From contig NZ_CP031969.1 of assembly GCF_003443735.1 (NCBI RefSeq), positions 930,001 to 994,000 on the forward strand: 64,000 bases of DNA, given 5' to 3'. The DNA comes from Streptomyces sp. CC0208 (GTDB taxonomy: Bacteria; Actinomycetota; Actinomycetes; Streptomycetales; Streptomycetaceae). Under the pieces are notes generated by a model. That model saw only the letters and a list, made by a program, of their open reading frames with translations, was not told the DNA's origin and made no database searches. Positions 1-8,623 of the stretch are shown here, in pieces. The number at the start of each line of letters is the position of its first letter. The first letter of the stretch is position 1. A program made the translations under genes and the position numbers.

Positions 1-1158
1 CAGCACGGGCGTGTAATTGACCGCGCTCTTCAGGGACTTGGCGGCGGCGATCCGCACCCGCGTCTCGTCCGTCCCGTCCTCCTTGGTGAAATACGGGTCG
101 TCCAGCGATCCCGCGGTGCTCGGGAAGATCGCGACCTTCTTCGCGAAGGACATCTGGTGCTCGGCGTCGGTGACGTAGTGCGCGAAGGCGACGGAGGCGG
201 CCTTCTTCTTGGTCTGCGCGTTCACCATCACGCCCATCACGTACATGTTGACGTGCCCGGTGCTGGTGATCTGGTCGGTGATGCCGATGTTCTTGTACAG
301 GTTCGGCGCCTGCTTCTTGAAGTTGCCGAGGTCGAGTGCGCTGCCGGGGTTCATGGCGACGGCGCCGGTGAGGAACTTCTTGCCGGAGGACTCGGGCGTG
401 GCGGTGAGCGCCTGCGGGTCGAGCGCCTTGGCGTCGTACAACTCCTTGTACTTGGTGAGGAGTTCGATGCCCTTGGCGTCGTTGAAGGCGAAGGCGGTGC
501 CCTCGGAGTTCATGAGCGGGACGCCGTAGCGGCCGAAGTCCTCGATGGTGGGCACGTTGGCGAGGGTGGCGACCTTTCCGTCGCTCTTCTTCGCCAGCTC
601 CAGGGCGTCGGTGAAGAGTTCGTCGTACGTCTTCGGCGGCTGGTCGGGGTCGAGTCCGGCCTCCTCGAAGAGCGACTTGTTGTAGAAGAGCGGGCCGGTG
701 TTCAGGTACCAGGGGAAGGCGTACGTGCCGGTCATGCCCGGTATCCGGTGGCTGGCCCAGGCGCCGTCCAGATACTCCTTCTTGTACTGTCCGGCCGCCT
801 TGTCGAGGTCGAGCGCGAGGCCGGCCTTGGCTAGGGGCGCGACCAGGTCCGGGGACACGTTGACGACGTCGGGCAGGGTGCCACCGGCGGCATCGGCGCT
901 GATCTTGTCGGCGTAGCCCTCGGCGGGCTGGTCGATCCACTTGACCTCGGTACCGGGGTATTTCTTCTCGAAGTCGGCGATCAGGCCCTCGAAGTAGTCC
1001 TTGAAGTTCGCCCTGAGGTTCCAGGTCTGGAAGGTGATGTCGCCCTCGATCTTGCCGGAGGCGTCGCTCGAACCGCTGTCGTCGCCGGAGCCGCAGCCGC
1101 TCAACGGCAGGACGACACAGACGGCGGCGGCAGCGAGGGCTCTGCGGGAAATGGGCAC
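1..1158 (-). CDS. Sugar ABC transporter substrate-binding lipoprotein (partial)
   Basis: This is an extracellular family-1 solute-binding protein that would capture a sugar and deliver it to an ABC permease. The N-terminus is a lipoprotein signal: two arginines, a hydrophobic stretch and an L-S-G-C lipobox with the lipidated Cys at residue 22. The mature part is typical of the family: an FQTWN strand near the start, then WIDQP, DVVN and TYAFPWYLN segments. I chose the GTG at 1156-1158 because an AAAGGAG ribosome binding site sits 11 bases upstream. The C-terminus runs off the left edge after 386 codons, so the permease genes presumably lie outside. It is divergent from a LacI regulator, which is the usual repressor for such importers. 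The substrate is not shown by the sequence. The neighbouring fucosidase and hexosaminidase suggest a glycan-derived sugar. Confidence 0.9.
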   Translation of the reverse strand, partial: MPISRRALAAAAVCVVLPLSGCGSGDDSGSSDASGKIEGDITFQTWNLRANFKDYFEGLIADFEKKYPGTEVKWIDQPAEGYADKISADAAGGTLPDVVNVSPDLVAPLAKAGLALDLDKAAGQYKKEYLDGAWASHRIPGMTGTYAFPWYLNTGPLFYNKSLFEEAGLDPDQPPKTYDELFTDALELAKKSDGKVATLANVPTIEDFGRYGVPLMNSEGTAFAFNDAKGIELLTKYKELYDAKALDPQALTATPESSGKKFLTGAVAMNPGSALDLGNFKKQAPNLYKNIGITDQITSTGHVNMYVMGVMVNAQTKKKAASVAFAHYVTDAEHQMSFAKKVAIFPSTAGSLDDPYFTKEDGTDETRVRIAAAKSLKSAVNYTPVL

Positions 1159-1245
1159 GGCGAACCGTTCTCCTTTGCAGCGGAGGTGGCCAACGACGGA
1201 GACCCTGCACGCCCCTCCACGGGCCCGTCAATGCATCTCGCACAG

Positions 1246-1300
1246 CTAATGTGTTTAGTGACTAATACGCATTAGGTTGACGCAGCTGAACCGCATTAGT
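1246..1300. promoter_or_regulatory. ATTAG/CTAAT repeat cluster, candidate LacI operator
   Basis: This AT-rich island lies between the divergent sugar-binding protein and LacI genes. It contains a perfect 11-bp palindrome TTAGTGACTAA (1255-1265), an overlapping inverted repeat CTAAT-N4-ATTAG (1262-1275), and further copies of the core as CTAAT at 1246-1250 and CGCATTAG at 1292-1299. Dyad elements in a divergent promoter next to a LacI-family gene are most simply its operators. The assignment is inferred from position and symmetry only. Confidence 0.6.
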
Positions 1301-1342
1301 ACATTCTGGCCCGATCGACCGTCGCGGAAATGGGGAAACAGC

Positions 1343-2389
1343 GTGTCAGGCAAGCGGTCACCGGTCCGCAGGCCCACGATGAAGGACATCGCGCGGCGGG
1401 CCGGGGTCTCCCAGAGCGCGGTCTCCTTCGCGCTGAACGGCCGGCCCGGGGTCTCCGAGGACACCCGCGACCGGGTACGCCAGGTCGCGGAGGAACTCGG
1501 CTGGCGCCCCAGCACCGCGGCCCGCGCACTGTCCGGCGAGGGCGCCGCCACGGTCGGTTTCGTCCTGGCCCGCCCCGCCGAGACGCTCGGCGTGGACTCC
1601 TTCTTCCTCCAGCTCGTCTCGGGGATACAGGAGGTGCTGGCGGAGCGTCATCTCGGGCTGCTGTTCCAGGTGGTGGAGGACGTCGAGGACGAGTGCGCGG
1701 TGTACCGGCGCTGGTGGGCCGAACACCGGGTGGACGGCGTCCTGGTGGTCGACCCGCGAACCGACGACCCGCGCACCGGAGTTCTCGACGAACTGGGCCT
1801 GCCCGGCGTGGTGATCGGCGGCGCCCCCGACGAGCGCCATCCCGGACTGTCGACCGTCTGGGCGGACGACGCGGGCGCGATGGCGGCGGTCGTGGACGAG
1901 CTGTACGCCCTCGGCCACCGGCGGATCGTGCACATCGCGGGCCTGCCGGGGCTCGCTCACACCGAGCGTCGCATCCGCACCCTGCGCGCGGAGGCGGAGC
2001 GGCGCGGGCTGACCGGGGTGACGTCGGTGACCACCGACTACTCCGACGCGGAGGGCGCGGCCGTGACCCGCCGGGTCCTGGAGGCGTCCGCTCCGCCGAC
2101 CGCGCTGATCTACGACAACGACGTGATGGCCCTCGCCGGAGTCGCCGCCGCGACCGAACTGGGTCACGCGGTCCCCGCGGACGTGTCGGTGGTGGCCTGG
2201 GAGGACTCGGCACTGTGCCGCATGGTCAAGCCCTGGCTGTCGGCCCTGTCCCGGGACAGCGTGGAGTTCGGCCGCACGGCCGCCACGGAACTGACCGCAC
2301 TGCTGGACGGCGGGCCTGCCCGGACGGTACGGGTGCCGGTGCCGCGGTTGATCGTGCGGGACAGCACGGGGGCGGCCCGGGGCGCCTGA
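1343..2389 (+). CDS. LacI-family transcriptional regulator
   Basis: This is a DNA-binding repressor of the LacI/GalR family, probably controlling the divergent sugar importer. The N-terminal helix-turn-helix starts at MKDIARRAGVSQSAVSFALN and is followed by the hinge helix region RPSTAARALS. The remaining roughly 280 residues form a periplasmic-binding-protein-like sensor with the family hallmarks VDGVLVVDPR and TALIYDNDVMALAG. I prefer the GTG at 1343, which leaves about 12 residues before the HTH. An in-frame TTG at 1277 would add 22 unlikely residues and would lie inside the candidate operator. The length of 348 aa is normal. The ligand is unknown. It is convergent with the fucosidase gene. 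Confidence 0.9.
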   Translation: MSGKRSPVRRPTMKDIARRAGVSQSAVSFALNGRPGVSEDTRDRVRQVAEELGWRPSTAARALSGEGAATVGFVLARPAETLGVDSFFLQLVSGIQEVLAERHLGLLFQVVEDVEDECAVYRRWWAEHRVDGVLVVDPRTDDPRTGVLDELGLPGVVIGGAPDERHPGLSTVWADDAGAMAAVVDELYALGHRRIVHIAGLPGLAHTERRIRTLRAEAERRGLTGVTSVTTDYSDAEGAAVTRRVLEASAPPTALIYDNDVMALAGVAAATELGHAVPADVSVVAWEDSALCRMVKPWLSALSRDSVEFGRTAATELTALLDGGPARTVRVPVPRLIVRDSTGAARGA

Positions 2390-2479
2390 CAACCGAAGGG
2401 GACGGCGCGCCGGTGCATGCCCCGGTTGCCGCTGACAGGGGCCACCGGACCGCCCACGCCCCGGTGACCCCCGGATCCC

Positions 2480-4012
2480 TCAAGTCCGGGACCGGTACAA
2501 CCCGAACTCCGCCACCCGTACGGCACCTCGGGACCGTGTCACCCGCAGCCGCCATTTCCGGGCCCGCACCGGAGCCGGGAGCAGGAGGATGCGGCTCGCG
2601 CCGATCGTGCCGGCAGCCGTGAGCTCGGTCCAGGCGCCGTCGCGGAAGCCCTCGACGACGAAGTTCTCCACCTGCTGACCGTGCCGGATGTCCTCCGCGA
2701 GGCGGATACGGTCCACCTCCTGCTCACGGCCCAGGTCCAGCGTGACGCGGCCCGGTGCCGTGGTCCGGTGCGCGCTCTGCGCCAGGTCGTGGGGCAGTTC
2801 GCGGTCGATGCGTTCACGGAACTCGCGCAGTCGGACGACGTCCGTGTCGTGCAACAGGCCATCCGTGTCCGGCGGGACGTTGAGCAGGAGCACCGCGTTG
2901 CGGCCCACCGAGCCGAAGAAGATCTCCGTCAAGTAGTCGACGGATTTGGGCTGTTGGTCGGCGTGGTAGAACCAGCCGTCGCGGAGGGAGACATCGCACT
3001 CGGCGGGCCACCACTGGAGGTAGTCCGTCGCGGGCCGCGCCTTCACCAGGGCGGCGCGGCTGCCCTCGTCGGGGGTGTCGTACGACAGCGCCCAGTCGGT
3101 GCGGCCGTACTGGTTCTCCTTGACCGGGACGACGCTCCACTCGTCCTCGCGCGCGATGCCGCTCTCGTTTCCGACCCAGCGCAGGTCGGGACCGGTGACG
3201 GCGATCGCCGCGTCCGGAGCGAGGGTCCGTACCAGGGTGTACCAGCTGTCCCAGTCGTAGCTCTCGACCTTGTCGGGTGGGATGTGTCCCTGGGCGCCGT
3301 CGAACCACACCTCGTCGACGGGCCCGTACTCGGTGAGCACCTCGTACAGCGTGTTGAGCATGTGGGCGCCGTAGTCGGTGGCGTCGAGGGTGTGGAAGCG
3401 GTCCGGCGTACGGTCGTCGCCCGCCACCAGGGTCGGGATCGTGCGCGGGGAGCGGGCGCTGCCGTTGGCGTAGACGCCGTGGAGGTACTGGTTCTCGTCG
3501 GCGGGCGAGAGGTAGACGCCGACCTTGAGGCCGTACCGGCGCATGGAGTCGGCGAAGGAGCGCAGCACGTCGCCCCGGCCGTCGCGCCAACTGCTCGATG
3601 CCACCGAGTGGCCGGTGTAGCGGGAGGGGTAGAGGACGAAGCCGTCGTGGTGCTTGACGGTGAGGATGGCCAGTTTGAAACCGCCGTCCTTCAGCGCGGC
3701 CGCCCACTGGTCGGTGTCGAGGCCGGCGGGCTGGAAGACGTCGGGGTCCTCGTCGCCGTTGCCCCACTCCAGGCCGGTGAAGGTGTTCACGCCGAAGTGC
3801 AGGAACGCGGTCCGCTCCAGGCGCTGCCAGGCGATCTGCCGTGCGGTGGGCCGCACTTGGGACGCCTTGCGCACGAGGTCGGTCTCGGTGTCGCCCGGCG
3901 AGACGGGGATGCGGTAGGAGCGGTCATCGTCCAGGGCCACCGCCGGACCCGGGATGCCGGTCACGGCAAGGCCGGCCGCGGCGGTGACGAAGAGGCGTCT
4001 GGAGACGGTCAT
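2480..4012 (-). CDS. Secreted alpha-L-fucosidase (GH29)
   Basis: This glycosyl hydrolase family 29 enzyme would remove alpha-L-fucose from glycans outside the cell. A twin-arginine-like signal (SRRLFVTAAAG) covers roughly residues 1-27. The GH29 barrel shows FGVNTFTGLEWG, the HHDGF motif at 121-125 and VWFDGA, in which Asp238 is the expected nucleophile. The last 110 or so residues form a beta-rich module that resembles a carbohydrate-binding (F5/8-type) domain. The ATG at 4012 has a GAGGAG ribosome binding site that overlaps the stop codon region of the upstream hexosaminidase gene, only 10 bp away. The two are therefore one operon. The acid/base residue cannot be assigned by eye. Confidence 0.92.
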   Translation of the reverse strand: MTVSRRLFVTAAAGLAVTGIPGPAVALDDDRSYRIPVSPGDTETDLVRKASQVRPTARQIAWQRLERTAFLHFGVNTFTGLEWGNGDEDPDVFQPAGLDTDQWAAALKDGGFKLAILTVKHHDGFVLYPSRYTGHSVASSSWRDGRGDVLRSFADSMRRYGLKVGVYLSPADENQYLHGVYANGSARSPRTIPTLVAGDDRTPDRFHTLDATDYGAHMLNTLYEVLTEYGPVDEVWFDGAQGHIPPDKVESYDWDSWYTLVRTLAPDAAIAVTGPDLRWVGNESGIAREDEWSVVPVKENQYGRTDWALSYDTPDEGSRAALVKARPATDYLQWWPAECDVSLRDGWFYHADQQPKSVDYLTEIFFGSVGRNAVLLLNVPPDTDGLLHDTDVVRLREFRERIDRELPHDLAQSAHRTTAPGRVTLDLGREQEVDRIRLAEDIRHGQQVENFVVEGFRDGAWTELTAAGTIGASRILLLPAPVRARKWRLRVTRSRGAVRVAEFGLYRSRT

Positions 4013-4022
4013 CGGGGGCTCC

Positions 4023-5843
4023 TCAGCTCAAGTGCCAGACTGCGGGGGTGCGTTGGTCGGGCGGGTACTGCACGATCCGGCCGTCGTCCGTGACGGTGAG
4101 CGCCATCCGGGTGATCGCGTTGACGAGTCGGTAGCCGCCCGCCACCGGCTCCGGCTCCCAGCGCTGCAGGGTGTTCGTCGCGTCGCAGGTGTCCCAGGTC
4201 GCCTCGACGCCGGGCTGGAGCGGCACGTTGAGCGTGAGCTTGCCGCCGCTGATCGCGAGGCAGCCGGACGCCGACCGGAGGTTCACATAGCCGTCCGCCG
4301 TGCGCTGCACCGAGGCCGTGAAGGAGCGCCCGAAGGTGTACGTCCCGTCCGCCACCGGCACCCGGGTCAGGTCCCGCCAACCGGGCGCGTGCCCGACAGC
4401 GGTACCGCGTGCCACGAACTTGGCGTAGGTCGCGTCGGGATGCGGATCGCCCCAGGTGGCCTGGGCGACGTGGCGCAGGGCGGGCCAGAGCCGTACGGCG
4501 ACCTCGTTCTCGGTCTCACCGCGTCCGTTGTCCGGCCACAGGCTGATCTTCGCTCCGGTGACGCCCTTCGAGGAGGCCAGCTTCTCGCCCTCGAAGCTGC
4601 GCGGGTCCCAACTCTGGTCGTACAGCGACTCGGTGTCGCTGTGGAAGCCGCCGCGGATCAGGTAGAGCGAGTAGGCGGAGTTCATCACCGCGTAGCCCTG
4701 CGCGATGAGCGCGCTGGGTTTCACCGCCACGTTCAGCCAGTGCTCGACGGTGGTGTCGGTCTTCACCGGCACGGTGTTGGCGCCGGTCAGCCCGTCGTTC
4801 CAGATGCGCAGTCCGACGCCCTTGCTCGCCGCGTAGTCGTGGACGCGGTTGACGAAGTCGACGAAGGCGTCCTGCGGGGTCGCGTCCGAACCGTACTTCT
4901 CCCGGGCGTAGTTCAGGATCTGCGGGTACTTCGCGAAGTCGGAGCCGAGCATGTACTCGTCGGCGCCCATGTGCCAGGACTTCGCCGTGAAGACCTGGGC
5001 GTACTCGTCCATCAGGCTCGTGTAGTAGTCGAAGGCCGCCTGCCGGGTGATGTCCAGGCGTGAGGGCTGCTTGTCGCCGTCGGAGTCGGTCAGCTGGAGG
5101 TCCGGACGGTTCTCGATCCACGGGTCGATGTGCCCCGGGGAGTTGATCTCGGGGATGATCTCGACGTGGTACTTGTCGCCGAGTGCGACGAGCTGCCGTA
5201 TCTCGTCCTTGGTGTAGTAGCCCCAGGTGTTGGCCTCGGGGTGGGCGTCGCTCTTGACCTTCAGCTCCACGAGCAGCTGGTTGAGCTTGTTGTAGGCCAT
5301 CTCGCGGACGAGGTTCTCCAGCCAGGGCAGCGAGATGTGGATGTAGCAGGCGCACACGCCCACACCGCGTTCCTTGTAGCGCGGCACGTCGACCGTGCGT
5401 CCGGCCGGGATGCGGTCGCCCTGCGCGAGGAGCTGGAGCAGGGTCCGCGTGCCGTAGAAGGCGCCGGTCTCGGTCGCCCCGGTGATGGACAGGCTTGTAC
5501 CGGCGTGGAGTTCGTAGCCTTCGGTGCCCAGAGCGCTCCGGGACGGCCGGATGTTGATAACGATGTCACCCGGCCGGGCTCCGCCGCGTACGACGGTGAT
5601 CCTCCGGTGGCCCGCCGACCGGAGATCATCGGCCAGGGTGCCGGCGATCCGGCGTTCGGCGGCGCTTTCGGCCACCAGCCGGGTGCGGGACCCGTACGCG
5701 TAGCTGCCGGTCTCCGCGGTCCAGTCGGTCAGGGCGGGCACCGTGACCGGCGGACCCGCGTCCGTGCGCGCGGTGGCCGGGACGGGTGCCAGGAGCAATG
5801 CCAGCAGCGCCACGACGGCGGCGAATCCCAGCCGTTTCCTCAT
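4023..5843 (-). CDS. Secreted beta-N-acetylhexosaminidase-like enzyme (GH20)
   Basis: This GH20 family exo-enzyme would release N-acetylhexosamine or a related unit from glycans by substrate-assisted catalysis. A classical signal peptide with an ATA motif occupies residues 1-26 of the 606-aa protein. An N-terminal GH20b-like alpha/beta domain follows, then the barrel with RGVGVCACYIH, EIIPEINSPGH and the catalytic Asp-Glu pair (D295-E296 in MGADEYM). The C-terminal roughly 130 residues resemble a beta-trefoil-like module. I chose the ATG at 5843 because it has a GGGAG site 6 bases upstream and gives a clean signal peptide. In-frame starts further upstream overlap the promoter. It is the first gene of the operon with the fucosidase. 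The fine specificity (hexosaminidase or lacto-N-biosidase) is open. Confidence 0.9.
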   Translation of the reverse strand: MRKRLGFAAVVALLALLLAPVPATARTDAGPPVTVPALTDWTAETGSYAYGSRTRLVAESAAERRIAGTLADDLRSAGHRRITVVRGGARPGDIVINIRPSRSALGTEGYELHAGTSLSITGATETGAFYGTRTLLQLLAQGDRIPAGRTVDVPRYKERGVGVCACYIHISLPWLENLVREMAYNKLNQLLVELKVKSDAHPEANTWGYYTKDEIRQLVALGDKYHVEIIPEINSPGHIDPWIENRPDLQLTDSDGDKQPSRLDITRQAAFDYYTSLMDEYAQVFTAKSWHMGADEYMLGSDFAKYPQILNYAREKYGSDATPQDAFVDFVNRVHDYAASKGVGLRIWNDGLTGANTVPVKTDTTVEHWLNVAVKPSALIAQGYAVMNSAYSLYLIRGGFHSDTESLYDQSWDPRSFEGEKLASSKGVTGAKISLWPDNGRGETENEVAVRLWPALRHVAQATWGDPHPDATYAKFVARGTAVGHAPGWRDLTRVPVADGTYTFGRSFTASVQRTADGYVNLRSASGCLAISGGKLTLNVPLQPGVEATWDTCDATNTLQRWEPEPVAGGYRLVNAITRMALTVTDDGRIVQYPPDQRTPAVWHLS

Positions 5844-5871
5844 GAGCGACTCCCTATTCATCGGATGGCTG

Positions 5872-5900
5872 ATAATTGAGGTCAGCAGAAGGGCTGTCAA
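5872..5900 (-). promoter_or_regulatory. Vegetative-type promoter of the GH20-GH29 operon
   Basis: On the minus strand a perfect -35 hexamer TTGACA (5895-5900) is followed, after exactly 17 bp, by AATTAT (5872-5877), which matches four of six positions of the -10 consensus. The promoter lies about 30 bp upstream of the GH20 start codon. It is predicted from sequence only. Confidence 0.55.
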
Positions 5901-6064
5901 CGGGACTGAATCAGCCGCGAGTTAAGCGAGAGATCCGATGACCTGCGGGGCGGTGACCCACGTCCGCCCTCACCTGCCACGAAAAGTCCAAGAAGAACGG
6001 TCCGAATGTCCAAGGGCGAGCGCTCTCGACGTGACGTCCGCCTACGGGCAGAGTTCTCCTTACG

Positions 6065-6076
6065 TACTCGCGAGTA
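6065..6076. promoter_or_regulatory. 12-bp perfect palindrome upstream of the amidase
   Basis: TACTCGCGAGTA is a perfect palindrome that ends 16 bp before the amidase GTG, just before its GAGGAG ribosome binding site. Its position fits an operator, but no regulator gene is adjacent. Confidence 0.35.
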
Positions 6077-6092
6077 GCCCCGAGGAGCGCAC

Positions 6093-7436
6093 GTGACCAG
6101 CTGGGTCGGCCGTACCGCCGCCGAGATCGCCGCCGCCGTCCGCGAGAAGCGGGCCACTCCCCGGGAGGTGGTGGCCGAGCACCTCGCCCGGATCGAGAAG
6201 CTCGACGGGCGGATCGGGGCGTTCCGGGTGGTCCGCGCCGAGGCGGCACTGGCGGAGGCCGACGAGGTGGGCTCCCGGGGCGATCTCGGTGAACTGCCCC
6301 TGGCCGGTGTGCCCGTGGCCGTCAAGGACAACCTCGCGGTGCGCGGTGAGAGCAATCGTGTCGGCTCCGCCGCGACCGCGGACACGCCCGCCGAGGCCGA
6401 CCATGAGGTCGTGGCCCGTCTGCGGGCCGCGGGCGCGGTCGTCGTGGGGCTGACGAACGTGCCGGAGCTGTGCGTCTTCGGTACCACGGAGGGCGTGCAC
6501 GGCACCTCCCGCAACCCGTGGGACACCTCGCGCACGGCGGGCGGCTCGTCCGGTGGCAGCGCGGCCGCGGTCGCCGCGGGCCTGGTCCCGATCGCCCTCG
6601 GCAACGACGGCATGGGCTCCCTGCGCATCCCCGCGGCCAACTGCGGGCTCGTCACCCTGAAGCCCGGGGCGGGAGTGGTACCGGCCGGGATCAGCGACGG
6701 CGACTGGTTCGGCATGTCCGAGAACGGCCCCCTCGCGACCACGGTCGAGGACACCCGCCTGCTGCTTTCTGTCATCGCCGGCACCGAGTTCGTACGCCGG
6801 GACACGCCCGCCACACTCGACGTCGCCGTGTCCATGCGCAGCCCGCTCGCCGGAGTCACGATCAGCGCGCCGTATACGAAGGCGGTTCGCGAGGCGGCCG
6901 GACTGCTGATCAAGGCGGGGCATCAGGTGCGGCGCGCCGACCCGCCGTACCCGCTGTCGCTGGGCGTCACGTCGCTCGCCACCTGGACGGCGGGGACCTC
7001 GGTGGACGCCCAGGGACTTGACCCCCGTCTCCTGGCCCGGCGCACCCGGGTGCACGCGGCGATCGGCCGGCGCTTCGTCAAGGCCGTGCGGACGGGCAAG
7101 GCCCGGGAGGAACTGCGCGAGCGCCTGGAGCCGTTCTTCGCCGAGCACGACGTGCTGGTGCTGCCGGCACTGGCCCGCCGCTCGCCGAGGGCCGAGGCCT
7201 GGCACGAGCGGGGCTGGCTGCGCAACGTCCTGGCCAACACCACCTACTCACCGCTGACCCCGCCATGGAACCTCACCGGCTGGCCGGCCATGTCGGTCCC
7301 GCTCGGCACCCTGCCCTCGGGCGCCCCCACCGCCGTACAACTGGTGGCGCGGCCAGGCTCCGAGGCGGTGCTGCTGGAGGTCGCGGAGGAGCTGGAGCGG
7401 CGGCGGCCGTGGCGGCGGACCGCGCCGCTCGACTGA
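6093..7436 (+). CDS. Amidase-signature family amidase
   Basis: This is a cytosolic amide hydrolase of the amidase-signature superfamily, which uses a Ser-cisSer-Lys triad. The lysine is K78 in VAVKDN. The glycine-serine core is GGSSGGSAA around residues 150-157, with S153 as the likely bridging serine. The nucleophile is S176 in GMGSLRIPA. The length of 447 aa is normal for the family. The GTG start is preceded by GAGGAG. The gene stands alone on this strand and converges with a GNAT gene only 4 bp away. The substrate cannot be inferred. It is not the GatA subunit by context, because gatB and gatC are absent. Confidence 0.9.
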   Translation: MTSWVGRTAAEIAAAVREKRATPREVVAEHLARIEKLDGRIGAFRVVRAEAALAEADEVGSRGDLGELPLAGVPVAVKDNLAVRGESNRVGSAATADTPAEADHEVVARLRAAGAVVVGLTNVPELCVFGTTEGVHGTSRNPWDTSRTAGGSSGGSAAAVAAGLVPIALGNDGMGSLRIPAANCGLVTLKPGAGVVPAGISDGDWFGMSENGPLATTVEDTRLLLSVIAGTEFVRRDTPATLDVAVSMRSPLAGVTISAPYTKAVREAAGLLIKAGHQVRRADPPYPLSLGVTSLATWTAGTSVDAQGLDPRLLARRTRVHAAIGRRFVKAVRTGKAREELRERLEPFFAEHDVLVLPALARRSPRAEAWHERGWLRNVLANTTYSPLTPPWNLTGWPAMSVPLGTLPSGAPTAVQLVARPGSEAVLLEVAEELERRRPWRRTAPLD

Positions 7437-7440
7437 ACTG

Positions 7441-7929
7441 CTAGCCCTGCAGGGCCTTGTACATGATGTGCAGGCCGACCCGTCCGTGCCGGGGGTGGTC
7501 GAAGGCGTCCGGCACGGTGCCGAGGACGGTGAAGCCGAGCGAGGTCCACAGCCGCACGGCCGGATTGGTCTCCACGACGGCGTTGAACACCATGCCCCGG
7601 TAGCCGTCGGCCGCGGCAGCGGCCAGGATGTGCTCGGCCAGGGCGCGGCCGTAGCCGCGGCCGCCCCGGTCGGGGTCGACCATGAAGCCGGCGTTGGCGA
7701 TCCGGGCGGCGGGGCCGGCGTAGTTGGGGGTGACGTAGGCCGAGGCGACGAGGGCGCCGCTCTCGTCCTCGACGACGTACACGCGCTTGGCCGGGCTCAT
7801 CCACAGGGCGCGGGCGGCTTCTTCGGAGGTGTCGGGGTCCCAGGCGTAGGTCTCGCCCGCTGCCACGATCCGGTGCCAGAACGGCCAGATCCGTGGCCAG
7901 TCGTCGGCCACGGCTTCTCTGATCAGCAT
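7441..7929 (-). CDS. GNAT family N-acetyltransferase
   Basis: This acetyl-CoA-dependent N-acetyltransferase spans 162 aa, one full GNAT fold. The acetyl-CoA-binding motif A is seen as VDPDRGGRGYGRAL near residues 88-101. The downstream segment with NPAVRLWTSLGF is the typical motif B region of PanZ/YhhY-like and phosphinothricin-acetyltransferase-like members. The ATG start is at 7929. The gene is convergent with the amidase. The substrate is unknown. Confidence 0.88.
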   Translation of the reverse strand: MLIREAVADDWPRIWPFWHRIVAAGETYAWDPDTSEEAARALWMSPAKRVYVVEDESGALVASAYVTPNYAGPAARIANAGFMVDPDRGGRGYGRALAEHILAAAAADGYRGMVFNAVVETNPAVRLWTSLGFTVLGTVPDAFDHPRHGRVGLHIMYKALQG

Positions 7930-7980
7930 GGGCGTGAGTCTCGCACGCCCATGCCGTCGGCGATCGCGAAGGTCCTGCGG

Positions 7981-8154
7981 TCAGTCCACGCTGGGCAGGA
8001 TGTGGGGTTCGGCGAGGTCGTCCTCGTAGCCCGCGAGACGGATGGGGGCGGAGCGCGCCCACACGTCGAGGCTGCCGATGTCCCCGGGCCGTCGGCCCGC
8101 GCGCTCCGGGCGTTCCTTGGGGCGTTGCTCGCGATTCGTCTTCTCCGGTGTCAC
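7981..8154 (-). CDS. Small conserved-looking protein, 57 aa
   Basis: This short gene has clear translation signals. AAGGAG lies 8 bases before a GTG at 8154, and the protein ends in a motif-like tail (VWARSAPIRLAGYEDD, then EPHI). The N-terminal half is very basic and glutamate-rich. The C-terminal half is compact with an acidic end. There is no signal peptide or membrane segment. The tail does not look like translated noise, and I have the impression that similar tails recur in streptomycete small proteins, but I cannot name a family. The gene lies 51 bp upstream of the GNAT gene on the same strand and may be cotranscribed with it. The function is unknown. Confidence 0.65.
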   Translation of the reverse strand: MTPEKTNREQRPKERPERAGRRPGDIGSLDVWARSAPIRLAGYEDDLAEPHILPSVD

Positions 8155-8623
8155 CGCGCACTCCTTATGTGTCGGGCTCACCCTCGGGACGGGCACCTGT
8201 CCCACCTACGGTCCGGTGCCTGGACGTCCGCTCGGGTCTGGGTCGAGATCGGGTTCGGACGCGGTGGCGCCGGCAACTCAGGTGAGAGCAGGCCATGGTG
8301 AACGGCTTGTCCCGGGACGGACTGTGGGTGTGGGTGGGACCCCGTACTGCCGTCCGTCGCCTACAGATTAACCAGATGAGCGGGGGGCCGCTCGATAGGG
8401 GCTGAAAACAAGGTGTAACCATTGCAATTCACTTTGAGTTCTCCGCCTGATTTTCGCCTGATTTGTCAGTTTATACGCCTTTCTGAAGTCACCCGTTCGG
8501 CCTACGGATCGACCGGCCCTCCGAGCCATCGGGGTCGCGCAGTTCAAGTCCCGTTGGCCGATTCGCAAGGCGCCCATGGTCTGCTGACCCACGGCAACGG
8601 CCGGTCGGCGGGAGGTCTGACGT
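8155..8623. other. 469-bp AT-richer intergenic region with a short direct repeat
   Basis: No gene is convincing here. The segment around 8380-8490 is clearly poorer in GC than its surroundings and probably holds the divergent promoters of the 57-aa gene and the HD-like gene. A direct repeat CGCCTGATTT occurs at 8444-8453 and 8455-8464, one helical turn apart, which could bind a dimeric regulator. Confidence 0.4.

Noticed and set aside
2465..2492. Weak hairpin between the LacI and fucosidase stop codons
   Set aside because: Only a 6-bp stem with a 9-nt loop overlapping the fucosidase stop. It is too weak to call a terminator.
8541..8553. T-loop-like GTTCAAGTCCCGT that could suggest a tRNA
   Set aside because: The flanking bases do not pair as a T stem, and no acceptor stem, D arm or anticodon arm can be drawn around it.
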